Made by a program: the position numbers and the translations under genes
Part shown: positions 8,600 to 16,771 of the stretch, in pieces
Layout of the letters: each line of letters opens with the position of its first letter
Numbering within the stretch: the first letter of the stretch is position 1
Source: Castellaniella denitrificans
GTDB lineage: Bacteria > Pseudomonadota > Gammaproteobacteria > Burkholderiales > Burkholderiaceae_B
Direction of reading: 5' to 3'
NCBI RefSeq assembly: GCF_027214045.1
Contig: NZ_JAPWHE010000001.1
Span: 248,001 to 312,000, forward strand
Length of the DNA stretch: 64,000 nt
Notes under the pieces: model-generated
The model's database searches: none
What the model was told of the DNA's origin: nothing
The model's input: the letters and a program-made list of their open reading frames with translations, nothing else

Positions 8600-10885
8600 T
8601 CAGAACGAGCTGGTCACTTCCATGAAGAAGGTGCGGCCCGGCTGGTTGTAGGTGTAGGCGCCCGCGCCGTGGATATAGTTCGCCGTGGTCAGGTTCACGC
8701 CGATGGCGTTGCCCGCGCGGAAGATGCGCTTGTCGAACACGTTGTCCACGCCCGCCGTCACGCGCAGATGCTTGTTGACCTTGTATTGCGTGCTCAGGCC
8801 GAACAGGGCGTAGGGCGGGATCTTGTCGGCGGCGCTGCCTGTCAGCGGCTGGCCGTAGTAGTCGTACTTCGGTCCTTCCTGTTCGCCATAGACGGTGGCC
8901 TTGGCGCGCAGCGACCAGGCCGGCGTCGCCTGCCAGTCCAGGATGCTGTTGATCGTGTACTCGGGAATGGTGGACAGGTGTTCGCCGGTTTCCTTGTTCT
9001 TCGATTCGATCATGTAGGTGAAATTGGTCGACCACAGCCAGTCCCGCGATAAAGGCCAGGTCAGATTGCCTTCGATGCCCTGAACGACGGCGCGGGGAAT
9101 GTTTTCCCACTGGAAGACGTTCTGGGTCTTGCCGCCGGCCACGAAGGACGACACGGGAGAACGCCCGGCCTCGATCTTGTCACGGTAGTCGTTGTGGAAA
9201 TAGGTCAGGCTGGCGCCCAGGCCGTCCGGGCCGCGGAATTCGATCCCCAGTTCCTTGTTGAGGCTGGTTTCCGCCTTCAGGTCCGGGTTGCCCATCAGAA
9301 AGCAGCCGTTGCCGCCGCCCGGCGGGTTGCCCCAGCAGCCGTTGCCCGCGCTGTAGAGCGCATAGCCGGCATTGCTCTGATACAGGTTGGGCGCCTTGTA
9401 GGCCCGGGCGATGCCGGCCTTGACCGTCCATTGGTCGTTGACCATGTAGGACAGGTTCAGCGAAGGGCTCCAGTTGTTGCCCTGGAGGCTGTGATGATCG
9501 AAGCGCAGGCCCGGGGTCACGGTCCAGTGATCGCCAATGTACAGATTGTCCTCGGCGAACACCGAGTAGATGTTCGCATGCGCCTTGGGCTGATAGGCGA
9601 CCAGGGGCGCCGGCACCTGCGCCTGGATGTTGCGTTTCTTCAGGTCGGAGGAATAGTCCTCCAGATCCTGACGCACCCACTCCAGGCCGAAGGTGCCCAT
9701 CTGGTCGATGCCGCCCCAGTTCAGGCGACGGCTCAGCTCGGTATGGGCCGTCAGCGTGCGCAGGTTGATGTCGCCATAGCCGCCGTCATCGACCTTGGGA
9801 TTGGTCGGGTCATTGAACGCGCCTTCGGTGCCTCCGGCCAGGCCTTCCAGCAAGCGGGTGTTGCGCGTCTGCTCGTACTGCAGGTAGCCGAGGGTGTGGG
9901 TGTCGGCGTTCCAGTCGCCCTGGTGGGTGATGGAATAGGTCTGCCGATAGACACGGTTGGTCTCGCCGCCCAGTTCGCGCTTCACCATGTCGTTGGTATT
10001 GGTGTTCTGCGTGTCGCCGACGTAGAGGTTGCCCTGGCGTCCGTAGCCGGCCTCGAAGTCGATCGTGTGGCCGGCGGCGGGTTTCCAGCTCAGTACGCCG
10101 TTGACGTCACGGTTCTTGAAGCCCTCGCGGCCGGCGGGGAACGTGCCCTGGTTGCTGCCGCCGCGCGCCGACTCATGCCCCTGGTTGATATCGTACGCAT
10201 CCCCTTGGAAATTCGCCGCGCCGCCCCACAGGCGGAAATCCAGGCTGTCGGAGACCGGGCCGGCCAGGCTGAAGGTGGTACGGGAGGTCGAACCTTCGTC
10301 GCTGTGCTCGGGCGCGTTCGCGTACAGCGACACGGAACCGGTCAGCCTGTCCGAGGCGGGCTTGGTGATGATGTTGACCACCCCGCCGGCCGCGCCGTTG
10401 CCGTAGCGCGCGGCGGCGGGGCCGCGCAGGACTTCGATGCGTTCGATCTGCTCGGGCGGCACCCAGTTGGTGTCGCCGCGCGTGTCGCGTTCGCCGCGCC
10501 AGCCGAAGCGCACCGACCCGCGCGAGGATACGGGTTTGCCATCGATCAGGATCAGGGTGTTTTCCGGGCCCATGCCGCGGATGTCGATCTGGCGGTTGTT
10601 GCCGCGCTGGCCGCTGGAGGAGTTGCCGGTCAGGTTCACGCCCGGCATGGTGCGGATGATCTCCGACACGTCGGTGGCGGGTGGGGATTTCCGGATGTCC
10701 TCGGCCGTGATGGTGGATGCGCCCGGCGTTTGCTTGAGTGCCTGCTCAGCCTTGACGACGACGCGGTCGAGCTGGGCGACACCGCCCGACGATTGCGCGT
10801 CCGCCGTGGTGGCGGCCAGGCCCAGGGCAATGAACAGGCCGATCGGCGTCAGGACGGCACGGCCCTGGACCTGGGAGACGGACAT
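8600..10885 (-). CDS. fepA: FepA-type TonB-dependent catecholate siderophore receptor
   Basis: This 761-residue outer-membrane receptor has a signal peptide ending near Ala30 (TADA), a TonB-box-like DRVVVKA, a plug domain with DIRGMGPENTLILIDGKP and RIEVLRGPAAARYG, and a 22-strand barrel that ends PGRTFFMEVTSSF with the terminal phenylalanine used for BAM assembly. Its plug and the Cys-containing loop (NGCWGNPPGG) resemble the FepA/PfeA/BfeA enterobactin receptors. In Bordetella, BfeA imports enterobactin as a foreign siderophore. Here the receptor sits beside genes for making a catecholate, so it is probably the cognate importer. A Fur-like box lies about 46 bp upstream of the start codon. 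Confidence 0.9.
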   Translation of the reverse strand: MSVSQVQGRAVLTPIGLFIALGLAATTADAQSSGGVAQLDRVVVKAEQALKQTPGASTITAEDIRKSPPATDVSEIIRTMPGVNLTGNSSSGQRGNNRQIDIRGMGPENTLILIDGKPVSSRGSVRFGWRGERDTRGDTNWVPPEQIERIEVLRGPAAARYGNGAAGGVVNIITKPASDRLTGSVSLYANAPEHSDEGSTSRTTFSLAGPVSDSLDFRLWGGAANFQGDAYDINQGHESARGGSNQGTFPAGREGFKNRDVNGVLSWKPAAGHTIDFEAGYGRQGNLYVGDTQNTNTNDMVKRELGGETNRVYRQTYSITHQGDWNADTHTLGYLQYEQTRNTRLLEGLAGGTEGAFNDPTNPKVDDGGYGDINLRTLTAHTELSRRLNWGGIDQMGTFGLEWVRQDLEDYSSDLKKRNIQAQVPAPLVAYQPKAHANIYSVFAEDNLYIGDHWTVTPGLRFDHHSLQGNNWSPSLNLSYMVNDQWTVKAGIARAYKAPNLYQSNAGYALYSAGNGCWGNPPGGGNGCFLMGNPDLKAETSLNKELGIEFRGPDGLGASLTYFHNDYRDKIEAGRSPVSSFVAGGKTQNVFQWENIPRAVVQGIEGNLTWPLSRDWLWSTNFTYMIESKNKETGEHLSTIPEYTINSILDWQATPAWSLRAKATVYGEQEGPKYDYYGQPLTGSAADKIPPYALFGLSTQYKVNKHLRVTAGVDNVFDKRIFRAGNAIGVNLTTANYIHGAGAYTYNQPGRTFFMEVTSSF

Positions 10886-10930
10886 ACGGTTTCCTTGGGT
10901 TACGGTTGGATTTGAAAAATCCTTGTAAAT

Positions 10931-10949
10931 ATAAACGATAATCGTTTCT
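10931..10949 (-). promoter_or_regulatory. Candidate Fur box upstream of the receptor gene
   Basis: The 15-bp dyad aaacgat-a-atcgttt (10933-10947) lies in an AT-rich stretch in an otherwise GC-rich region and carries the GATAATC core of the Fur consensus. About 11 of 19 consensus positions match. Its position between the receptor gene and the upstream esterase fits iron repression. Confidence 0.6.
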
Positions 10950-11036
10950 ATTTACAAACCGAGGAATCCAAGGATCCACCTCCCTCTGGCTTTGTTTCCC
11001 GCAGCCGGGCCCACACCCCGTCCGCGTCGCGCCGGA

Positions 11037-11912
11037 CTAGGCCAGCAGCCAGCGCCAGCCCGGCATCAGCGCCGCCAGCGGCGCGGTCCGGTGGGTATGC
11101 CCCGGCAGCACGGCGGCGTCCAGACGCAGGTCGGGGCACCGCACCAGTTCCCCGGCCAGTTCCCGCATGCCATCCACCATGGCGCGCGATCGGCGCACGG
11201 CCAGGAGACGGGCGCGCCGCGCCTCGTCGAGGCCGAGGCCACATTCCTCGGGCGCCAGGCCCTGCTCGTATTCCCCCACGGTCAGCCGGACGCCGAGCGC
11301 CGGCACCCCACGGGCGCACAGCCACGGCCGGCGGCGGCGCAGCAGACGGCCGGCATAGCGGCCGCCCCACCAGACGGAAGGGCTGGACAGCACGTAGCCG
11401 TCGAAAGCGCACGGCCGGTGGGTCAGGACATACAGGGCGAACAGGGCGCCCAGGGAGTGGCCGCACAGGATCTGGCGCCGCGGGTCCAGGCGCCAGTCGC
11501 CGGCGATCCGCGCACGCACGCGATCCAGGACGCGCAGCCAGCGGGCGGCGCCCGATCGCAGACCGGGCGGGACTTCACCGGCGTCATCGGCTCCGCGCCC
11601 GTCCGCCCACCTCACCGCTTGCAAGCGGTTCGGATTCGTCTGGCACGGAGCAGTCCGCAGGGACTGCCCCATGTCCGGACTCATCCCCGCCGGCACGTAG
11701 TCCCAGCGGCGGTCCTCGGGCACGCCCGGCTCCAGGCCCACCAGCAGACCGGGCAGGCCGCCGGGATCGGCGCGCATCATGTCGAACTGCTTGAGATCCA
11801 GCACATAGGCCACGGACCAGCCGTGCGCCGGCATGAGGCCGGGCGGCACGACGACGCGCACGGCGCACGAGCGGCCGTCCTCCAGGATCTGATCGAAGGC
11901 AGGCGGGATCAT
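11037..11912 (-). CDS. Alpha/beta-hydrolase, IroE/BfeB-like siderophore esterase
   Basis: This 291-residue protein has the nucleophile elbow GHSLGAL (Ser153), the SSPSVWW motif typical of the IroE/Fes-related esterase-D family, and a likely catalytic His near the C-terminus (PGHTHRTAP). Such enzymes hydrolyse the ester backbone of catecholate trilactones to release iron or linearise the siderophore. No signal peptide is evident, so cytoplasmic action on imported ferric siderophore is likely. It lies upstream of the receptor on the same strand, separated by 151 bp that contain a Fur-like box, so the two may be separate iron-repressed units. It is one of two such esterases in the locus. Confidence 0.8.
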   Translation of the reverse strand: MIPPAFDQILEDGRSCAVRVVVPPGLMPAHGWSVAYVLDLKQFDMMRADPGGLPGLLVGLEPGVPEDRRWDYVPAGMSPDMGQSLRTAPCQTNPNRLQAVRWADGRGADDAGEVPPGLRSGAARWLRVLDRVRARIAGDWRLDPRRQILCGHSLGALFALYVLTHRPCAFDGYVLSSPSVWWGGRYAGRLLRRRRPWLCARGVPALGVRLTVGEYEQGLAPEECGLGLDEARRARLLAVRRSRAMVDGMRELAGELVRCPDLRLDAAVLPGHTHRTAPLAALMPGWRWLLA

Positions 11913-11934
11913 GTTCCACTATACTGGCGAAGTC

Positions 11935-11953
11935 GTAAACAGTTCTCATTCTA
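11935..11953. promoter_or_regulatory. Weak candidate Fur box in divergent promoter
   Basis: The AT-rich stretch between the minus-strand esterase and the plus-strand permease contains aatgagaactgttt on the minus strand. About 11 of 19 Fur consensus positions match. A TATAGT hexamer lies 5 bases before the esterase start, which suggests a promoter here. The context of iron genes on both sides supports it more than the sequence does. Confidence 0.4.
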
Positions 11954-12023
11954 TACACTCGCTCATCCACCACACCAGGTTCCGCGCCCGCCGCCCCACG
12001 CTGCGGACCGCCGCCTTTTCCTC

Positions 12024-13079
12024 ATGGACGCCACGCTGACGAATTCCGCCCCGGTTCTGATGGACTACCGGCGCATGCTGCGCCGCCGCTGGCTGCTGGT
12101 CGCGCTGCTGTCGGTCGTCATCCTGGCCTCGATCCTGGCGGACTTCATGCTGGGGCCGTCCGGGCTGGGCTGGCCGGACCTGAGCCACGCGCTGTTCCAT
12201 CCCGGGCAGGCCGATCCGACCACCCGCGTCATCGTCTGGGACATCCGCCTGCCCTACGCCCTGATGGCGGTGGCGGTGGGCCTGTCCCTGGGCCTGGCGG
12301 GCGGAGAAATGCAGACCATCCTGAACAATCCGCTGGCCAGCCCCTTCACGCTGGGCATTTCTTCGGCAGCCGCGTTCGGCGCATCGCTGGCCATCGTGCT
12401 GGACCTGTCGTTGCCGGGCGTTCCGCCATCCTGGACGATCGCCGCCAATGCCTTCGTCTTCGCGCTGATCTCGGCGCTGCTGCTGGACGCGGTGGCGCGC
12501 TGGGGCTCGATGAGCACGTCCGGGCTGGTGCTGTTCGGCATCGCGCTGGTGTTCTCCTTCAACGCGGCGGTGTCCCTGGTGCAGTTCGTCGCCAGCGCCG
12601 AGGCGCTGCAGGGCCTGGTATTCTGGACCATGGGCAGCCTGGCGCGCTCGTCCTGGCCCAAAGTCGGCATCCTGCTGCTGGTCTTCGCCGTGCTGCTGCC
12701 GCTGTCGCTGCGCGACACCTGGAAGCTGACGGCGCTGCGCCTGGGCGAGGACCGCGCCGCGAGCTTCGGCATCGACGTGCCGCGCCTGCGGTTGACGGCG
12801 CTGGTGCGCATCAGCGTGCTGGCCGCGCTGGCCGTGTCCTTCGTCGGCACCATCGGTTTCGTCGGGCTGATCGCCCCGCACATCGCGCGCCGCCTGTTCG
12901 GCGAGGATCACCGCTTCTACCTGCCGGGCAGCGCCCTGGTGGGCGGCACGATCCTGTCGCTGGCCTCGATCGCCTCCAAGAACATCGTGCCGGGCATCAT
13001 CGTGCCGGTGGGCATCGTCACCTCGCTGGTCGGGGTGCCGTTTTTCCTGGCGGTCGTGCTGCGCCGCCAAATCAAATAA
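12024..13079 (+). CDS. FecCD-family iron-siderophore ABC transporter permease
   Basis: This 351-residue integral membrane protein belongs to the FecCD/BtuC family, with about 9-10 predicted membrane segments. It has the family motifs WDIRLPYALMAVAVG, GGEMQTILNNPLASPFTLG, FWTMGSLA and GTIGFVGLIAPHIAR. The start at 12024 (MDATLTNS) is the first sensible ATG after the divergent promoter; the reading frame further upstream lies inside the opposite-strand esterase. It is the only permease in the operon, whereas enterobactin systems of enterics use a FepD/FepG pair, so a homodimer is expected. It is followed after 2 bp by the ATPase gene. Confidence 0.9.
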   Translation: MDATLTNSAPVLMDYRRMLRRRWLLVALLSVVILASILADFMLGPSGLGWPDLSHALFHPGQADPTTRVIVWDIRLPYALMAVAVGLSLGLAGGEMQTILNNPLASPFTLGISSAAAFGASLAIVLDLSLPGVPPSWTIAANAFVFALISALLLDAVARWGSMSTSGLVLFGIALVFSFNAAVSLVQFVASAEALQGLVFWTMGSLARSSWPKVGILLLVFAVLLPLSLRDTWKLTALRLGEDRAASFGIDVPRLRLTALVRISVLAALAVSFVGTIGFVGLIAPHIARRLFGEDHRFYLPGSALVGGTILSLASIASKNIVPGIIVPVGIVTSLVGVPFFLAVVLRRQIK

Positions 13080-13081
13080 CC

Positions 13082-13879
13082 ATGCTGCAGATCCAGGACC
13101 TGTCGGTCGCCTATGGCCGCCGCCCCATCATCCGCGAGCTGACCGCCGGGCCGCTGCTGCCCGGCCGGGTGGTGTCTCTGCTGGGCCCCAACGGCAGCGG
13201 CAAGTCCACACTGCTCAAGGCTCTGGCCGGCCTGCTGAAGGTCACGAGCGGCCAGGTGGTACTGGACGGCCAGGACCTGACCAGGCTGTCGTTCGAACGC
13301 CGCGCGCAGCGCGTGGTCTACCTGCCGCAGTCCCTGCCGGCGGCCGTGCACCTGCGGGTCTTCGAGTCCGTGATGGTGGCCGCGCGCGCCTCGGACCTGG
13401 ACCCGCATGCCCAGGACGCGAGCCCCGAGCGCATCCTGGACGTGCTCGGGCGCCTGGGCATCGAGCACCTGGCCATGCACTACCTGGACCAGCTGTCCGG
13501 CGGCCAGAAGCAACTGGTGGGGCTGGCCCAGGCACTGATCCGCACGCCGCGCCTGCTGCTGCTGGACGAACCCTTGTCGGCCCTGGACCTGAACTACCAG
13601 TGTCACGTGATGGATCTGCTGACCCAGGAGACCCGCGAACACGGCCTGACCACGCTGATCGTGCTGCACGACCTGAACATCGCCCTGCAGCGCAGCGACG
13701 AGGCCTTGCTGATCCGCGAAGGCGCACTGGTCGGCCACGGCCGGCCGGACCAGGTCGTCACGGCCGAGTCCCTGGCCGACGTCTACCAGGTCGACGCCCG
13801 GGTGGAGACCTGCTCGCGCGGGCTGTCCCACGTGCTGATCGACGGATTGCGCGCACCGGCCTCATCGGCGGTTTCATGA
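13082..13879 (+). CDS. Iron-siderophore ABC transporter ATP-binding protein
   Basis: This 265-residue FecE/FepC-type ATPase has Walker A GPNGSGKS (residues 35-42), the signature LSGGQKQL and Walker B LLLLDEP followed by the D-loop SALD. It energises uptake of the ferric siderophore through the adjacent permease at the inner membrane. It starts 2 bp after the permease stop and overlaps the binding-protein gene by an ATGA junction, so translation of the three transport genes is coupled. Confidence 0.92.
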   Translation: MLQIQDLSVAYGRRPIIRELTAGPLLPGRVVSLLGPNGSGKSTLLKALAGLLKVTSGQVVLDGQDLTRLSFERRAQRVVYLPQSLPAAVHLRVFESVMVAARASDLDPHAQDASPERILDVLGRLGIEHLAMHYLDQLSGGQKQLVGLAQALIRTPRLLLLDEPLSALDLNYQCHVMDLLTQETREHGLTTLIVLHDLNIALQRSDEALLIREGALVGHGRPDQVVTAESLADVYQVDARVETCSRGLSHVLIDGLRAPASSAVS

Positions 13880-15036
13880 AAAAACGGACCCTGTCCCGCT
13901 TCCTGGATTTCCTGCGCGTCCTGCCGCTGATCCTGGCCTGCCTGGCCGGCGCCGCGAAGGCCGCCCCCATCCAGGTCACCGACATCCTGGGCCGCCAGGT
14001 CACGCTGCCCGGCCCCGCGCACCGCGTGGTGCTGGCGCAGGCCCGGCATTTCCAGGCGCTGTCCCTGCTGGCGCCGGACCCGGCCGCCCTGCTGGCGGGC
14101 TGGTCCGACGAACTGCGGACCTCGTTCGCGCCGGACTACCAGGCCGCCCTGAAGCGCTTTCCCGCCCTGGCGCAGGTGCCGGTCGTGGGGCGCCACACAC
14201 CGGATTCGTTTTCGGTGGAACGCACGCTGGCCCTGCGGCCCGACCTGGTGGTGATGACCGCCTCGTTCGCCGGCCTGGCGCCCGGCCAGCCAGCCGGCGA
14301 CTCGCCGCTGGTGGGCCGCCTGGAAGCCGCCGGCGTGCCGGTGATCGTGATTGATTTCTTTCTGCGGCCCATGGAAAACACCGTGCCCAGCCTGCGCGCC
14401 CTGGGCCAGGCCATCGGCCAGCCGGCGCGCGCCGAGGCCTTCATCGACTTCTACCAGCGACACATGCGCGCCGTCGCCGAACGGCTGGCCGGCCTGCCCT
14501 CCGACCGGCGTCCGCCGGTCTTCGTCCATGCCCATGCGGGCAGCACGGACTGCTGCAGTTCGCCGGGCACGGGCACTTTCAACGACATGGTGGCCTATGC
14601 GGGCGGCCACAACATCGGCGCCGACGTGCTCAAGGCGGCCACGGGCAAGCTGAATTTCGAGTACATCAACGCGCGCGCCCCCCAGGTCTACATCGCCACG
14701 GGCACCGGCTCGCGCAAAGGCACGGGCCTGGCGATCGGCGCCGGGGTCGCCGAGGCCGAGGCGCGCGACAGCCTGGCCGGCCTGATCGCATCCAACCGCC
14801 TCGGCGCGCTGCCGGCGGTGCGCTCGGGCAATAGCCACGGCATCTGGCACGCTTTCAACGATTCGCCGCTGCACGTGGTGTTCATCGAGGCCCTGGCCCG
14901 CTGGATACACCCGCAACGCTACGCCGACGTGGACCCGGCCGCGACGCTGCGCGAGATCAACGAACGGTTCCTGGCCGTCCCGCTGGAAGGCACTTATCTG
15001 GTGGACTTGACGTCCGGGTCCGGGCTCCCGCAATGA
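13876..15036 (+). CDS. Periplasmic siderophore-binding protein of ABC transporter
   Basis: The 386-residue protein starts at the ATGA overlap with the ATPase gene (MKKRTLSRF), with a signal peptide ending near residue 30. It belongs to the periplasmic binding-protein family of FecB/FepB/BtuF type: GRQVTLPGPAHRVV near the N-terminus, RPDLVVMTAS in the first lobe and a long linking helix. It should deliver the ferric catecholate to the permease. An unusual Cys-Cys pair (TDCCSSPGTG) is present in the second lobe. Its stop overlaps the next start (ATGA). Confidence 0.88.
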   Translation: MKKRTLSRFLDFLRVLPLILACLAGAAKAAPIQVTDILGRQVTLPGPAHRVVLAQARHFQALSLLAPDPAALLAGWSDELRTSFAPDYQAALKRFPALAQVPVVGRHTPDSFSVERTLALRPDLVVMTASFAGLAPGQPAGDSPLVGRLEAAGVPVIVIDFFLRPMENTVPSLRALGQAIGQPARAEAFIDFYQRHMRAVAERLAGLPSDRRPPVFVHAHAGSTDCCSSPGTGTFNDMVAYAGGHNIGADVLKAATGKLNFEYINARAPQVYIATGTGSRKGTGLAIGAGVAEAEARDSLAGLIASNRLGALPAVRSGNSHGIWHAFNDSPLHVVFIEALARWIHPQRYADVDPAATLREINERFLAVPLEGTYLVDLTSGSGLPQ

Positions 15037-15884
15037 GTCTGCGGGAAACCACGCTCGCGGCACGCACCCCGGAGGCGCGCCGTCTGCGCCTGCATGTCCC
15101 GGACGGCATGCCGCCCGACAACGGCTGGCCGCTGCTGATCCTGCTGGACGGGGACTGGGTCTGGCCCCTGGATGCGCCACCCGGAGACAGCGCGGCCTGC
15201 GCCGTGCTGATCCCCGGTCACGGCGACATGCGCGGCCCTTTCATACCTCTGCCGGGCGGCCGGACCGGATCACACCCGGCCACCTCGCGGACGCTGGCGC
15301 GGCGCGCGCTGGATTTCACGCCGCCGGCGCCGGACGGTGGCCGCTGGCCCGATCCGCGCCGGCCCGAATGGCGGTGCGGCGGCGCGGACTCGTTCCTGGA
15401 CGCGCTGCGGGGCCCGATGCTGGCCTGGGCGGACGCCCAGGCGCCCCTGGACCCGGCCCGCCAGAGCCTGTACGGCCATTCCTACGGCGGCCTGTGTGCG
15501 CTCTACGCGCTGGCCCGCCACCCCGGACGATTCGCCCGCACGATCTGCGCCAGCCCCTCGCTCTGGTGGCGCGACGGCAGGATCGAGTCCTTGCTCGACA
15601 CCCTGCCGCGCACGCTGCCGCCCGACACAAACACCGCCGGCGCCTCGCCCCGGCTGACGCTCATGGCCGGCCCGGATGAGCGCTGGCATGCCCGGCCGCT
15701 CGACCTCGCGCATCCACGCCGCCACGACGATGGCATCCCCACCCTGCCCCGGCTGGAGGCGCTGCGCCGCCGGCTGTCGGACATTCCCTGGCTGGACTGC
15801 GACCTGGAGCTTCTCGATGGCATCCAGCACGGCGACGCGCTGCGAGCCGGCGCACAGCGCGCGTTGACGATCGCCGCCGCCTGA
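15033..15884 (+). CDS. Second IroE/Fes-like siderophore esterase
   Basis: This 283-residue alpha/beta hydrolase has nucleophile motif YGHSYGG (Ser150), the family motif SPSLWW, and a C-terminal IQHGDAL histidine. The LDFTPPAPDGGRWPDP segment is characteristic of the esterase-D/IroE family. It is translationally coupled to the binding-protein gene through an ATGA overlap, so it is likely the cytoplasmic hydrolase that frees iron from the imported siderophore. It shares motifs with the minus-strand esterase but is clearly diverged, which suggests division of labour (for example trilactone versus linear products). That is inference. Confidence 0.8.
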   Translation: MSLRETTLAARTPEARRLRLHVPDGMPPDNGWPLLILLDGDWVWPLDAPPGDSAACAVLIPGHGDMRGPFIPLPGGRTGSHPATSRTLARRALDFTPPAPDGGRWPDPRRPEWRCGGADSFLDALRGPMLAWADAQAPLDPARQSLYGHSYGGLCALYALARHPGRFARTICASPSLWWRDGRIESLLDTLPRTLPPDTNTAGASPRLTLMAGPDERWHARPLDLAHPRRHDDGIPTLPRLEALRRRLSDIPWLDCDLELLDGIQHGDALRAGAQRALTIAAA

Positions 15885-15912
15885 AGGCCCGCCCGCCGCC
15901 CGCGCCGACGCC

Positions 15913-16683
15913 ATGCCCGCACCGAACGACCCCGCGCCCTACGGGCTGATTCTGTCCCGTGGACTGCCGGATGCGGCCGGTGTCTTGCGCTTGCGGCGGG
16001 ATCTGCCCGAGTCCGAATGGCGTTGGATCACCCGCTTGCGGCGCCACGAAGACCGCCTGCGCAGCCTGGTCGGTCGCGCCCTGGTCCGCCGATTGCTGGG
16101 CCGGTGCCTGGGTCTGGCACCCGACGCGATCCCTCTGGTCGCGGAGCCGCGCGGCAAGCCGGTACTCGCGGCCGGCGATCCCGACGCGCCGTCCGGATCG
16201 CGGCACATCGGGCACTTCAATATCGCGCACAGCGGCGGCCTCGTCCTGGTCGGCGTCGGCCCCGGGCCGCTGGGCGTAGACGTGGAGCATTGCCCGGAAC
16301 GGGTGGATGCGGACTTGTGGCGGCAGGTCACCGGCCTGCCGCTGCCAGCCCCTCGCGGGTCAGTCGCCGCGCCCGATCCCCGGATGTTCTGCGCCCAGTG
16401 GGTCCGCCGCGAGGCCGTCCTCAAGGCTTGCGGGCTGGGACTGGCGGCCGAGCCGGGGGCATTGCGGCTGGCGGACACTGCGGACGGGGAATGGACGATG
16501 GTCTCTGGCAGGCCCGAGGTCGAAGGCTTGTGGGTGCGTCTGCTGCGGTCGTCTCCGACACACTGTGCCGCTCTGTGCCTGCGGGCAACGGCGTCCCCCC
16601 CGGACGACTGGCCGCTGAAGACACTGGCACTGTCCGACTGGCTCGACGACCTGGGCGACGGGGGCACCGCCCTGGAAAGCTGA
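15913..16683 (+). CDS. entD: 4'-phosphopantetheinyl transferase (Sfp/EntD type)
   Basis: This 256-residue enzyme moves the phosphopantetheine arm of CoA onto carrier-protein serines. It shows the family motifs FNIAHSGG (102-109), GVDVEH with the metal-binding Asp123 and Glu125, and WVRREAVLK (163-171) with Glu167 and Lys171. It lies 28 bp after the esterase at the end of the transport operon and directly before the biosynthesis operon, and would activate both the free aryl carrier protein and the NRPS carrier domain encoded just downstream. Confidence 0.88.
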   Translation: MPAPNDPAPYGLILSRGLPDAAGVLRLRRDLPESEWRWITRLRRHEDRLRSLVGRALVRRLLGRCLGLAPDAIPLVAEPRGKPVLAAGDPDAPSGSRHIGHFNIAHSGGLVLVGVGPGPLGVDVEHCPERVDADLWRQVTGLPLPAPRGSVAAPDPRMFCAQWVRREAVLKACGLGLAAEPGALRLADTADGEWTMVSGRPEVEGLWVRLLRSSPTHCAALCLRATASPPDDWPLKTLALSDWLDDLGDGGTALES

Positions 16684-16726
16684 CCGCGCGCCGCGACGAA
16701 GGACTGGCTTCCGCATGTTCATAGAT

Positions 16727-16745
16727 TATAATCATTCTCATTATC
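16727..16745 (+). promoter_or_regulatory. Fur box overlapping the promoter of the siderophore biosynthesis operon
   Basis: The 19-bp site tataatcattctcattatc matches about 15 of 19 positions of the Fur consensus and begins with a perfect TATAAT -10 hexamer (16727-16732). Fur binding would therefore cover the promoter. Transcription would start near 16739, leaving a leader of about 33 bases before entE. Confidence 0.8.
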
Positions 16746-16771
16746 ATGCTCAGTTTGTTATTGCCTGAACC

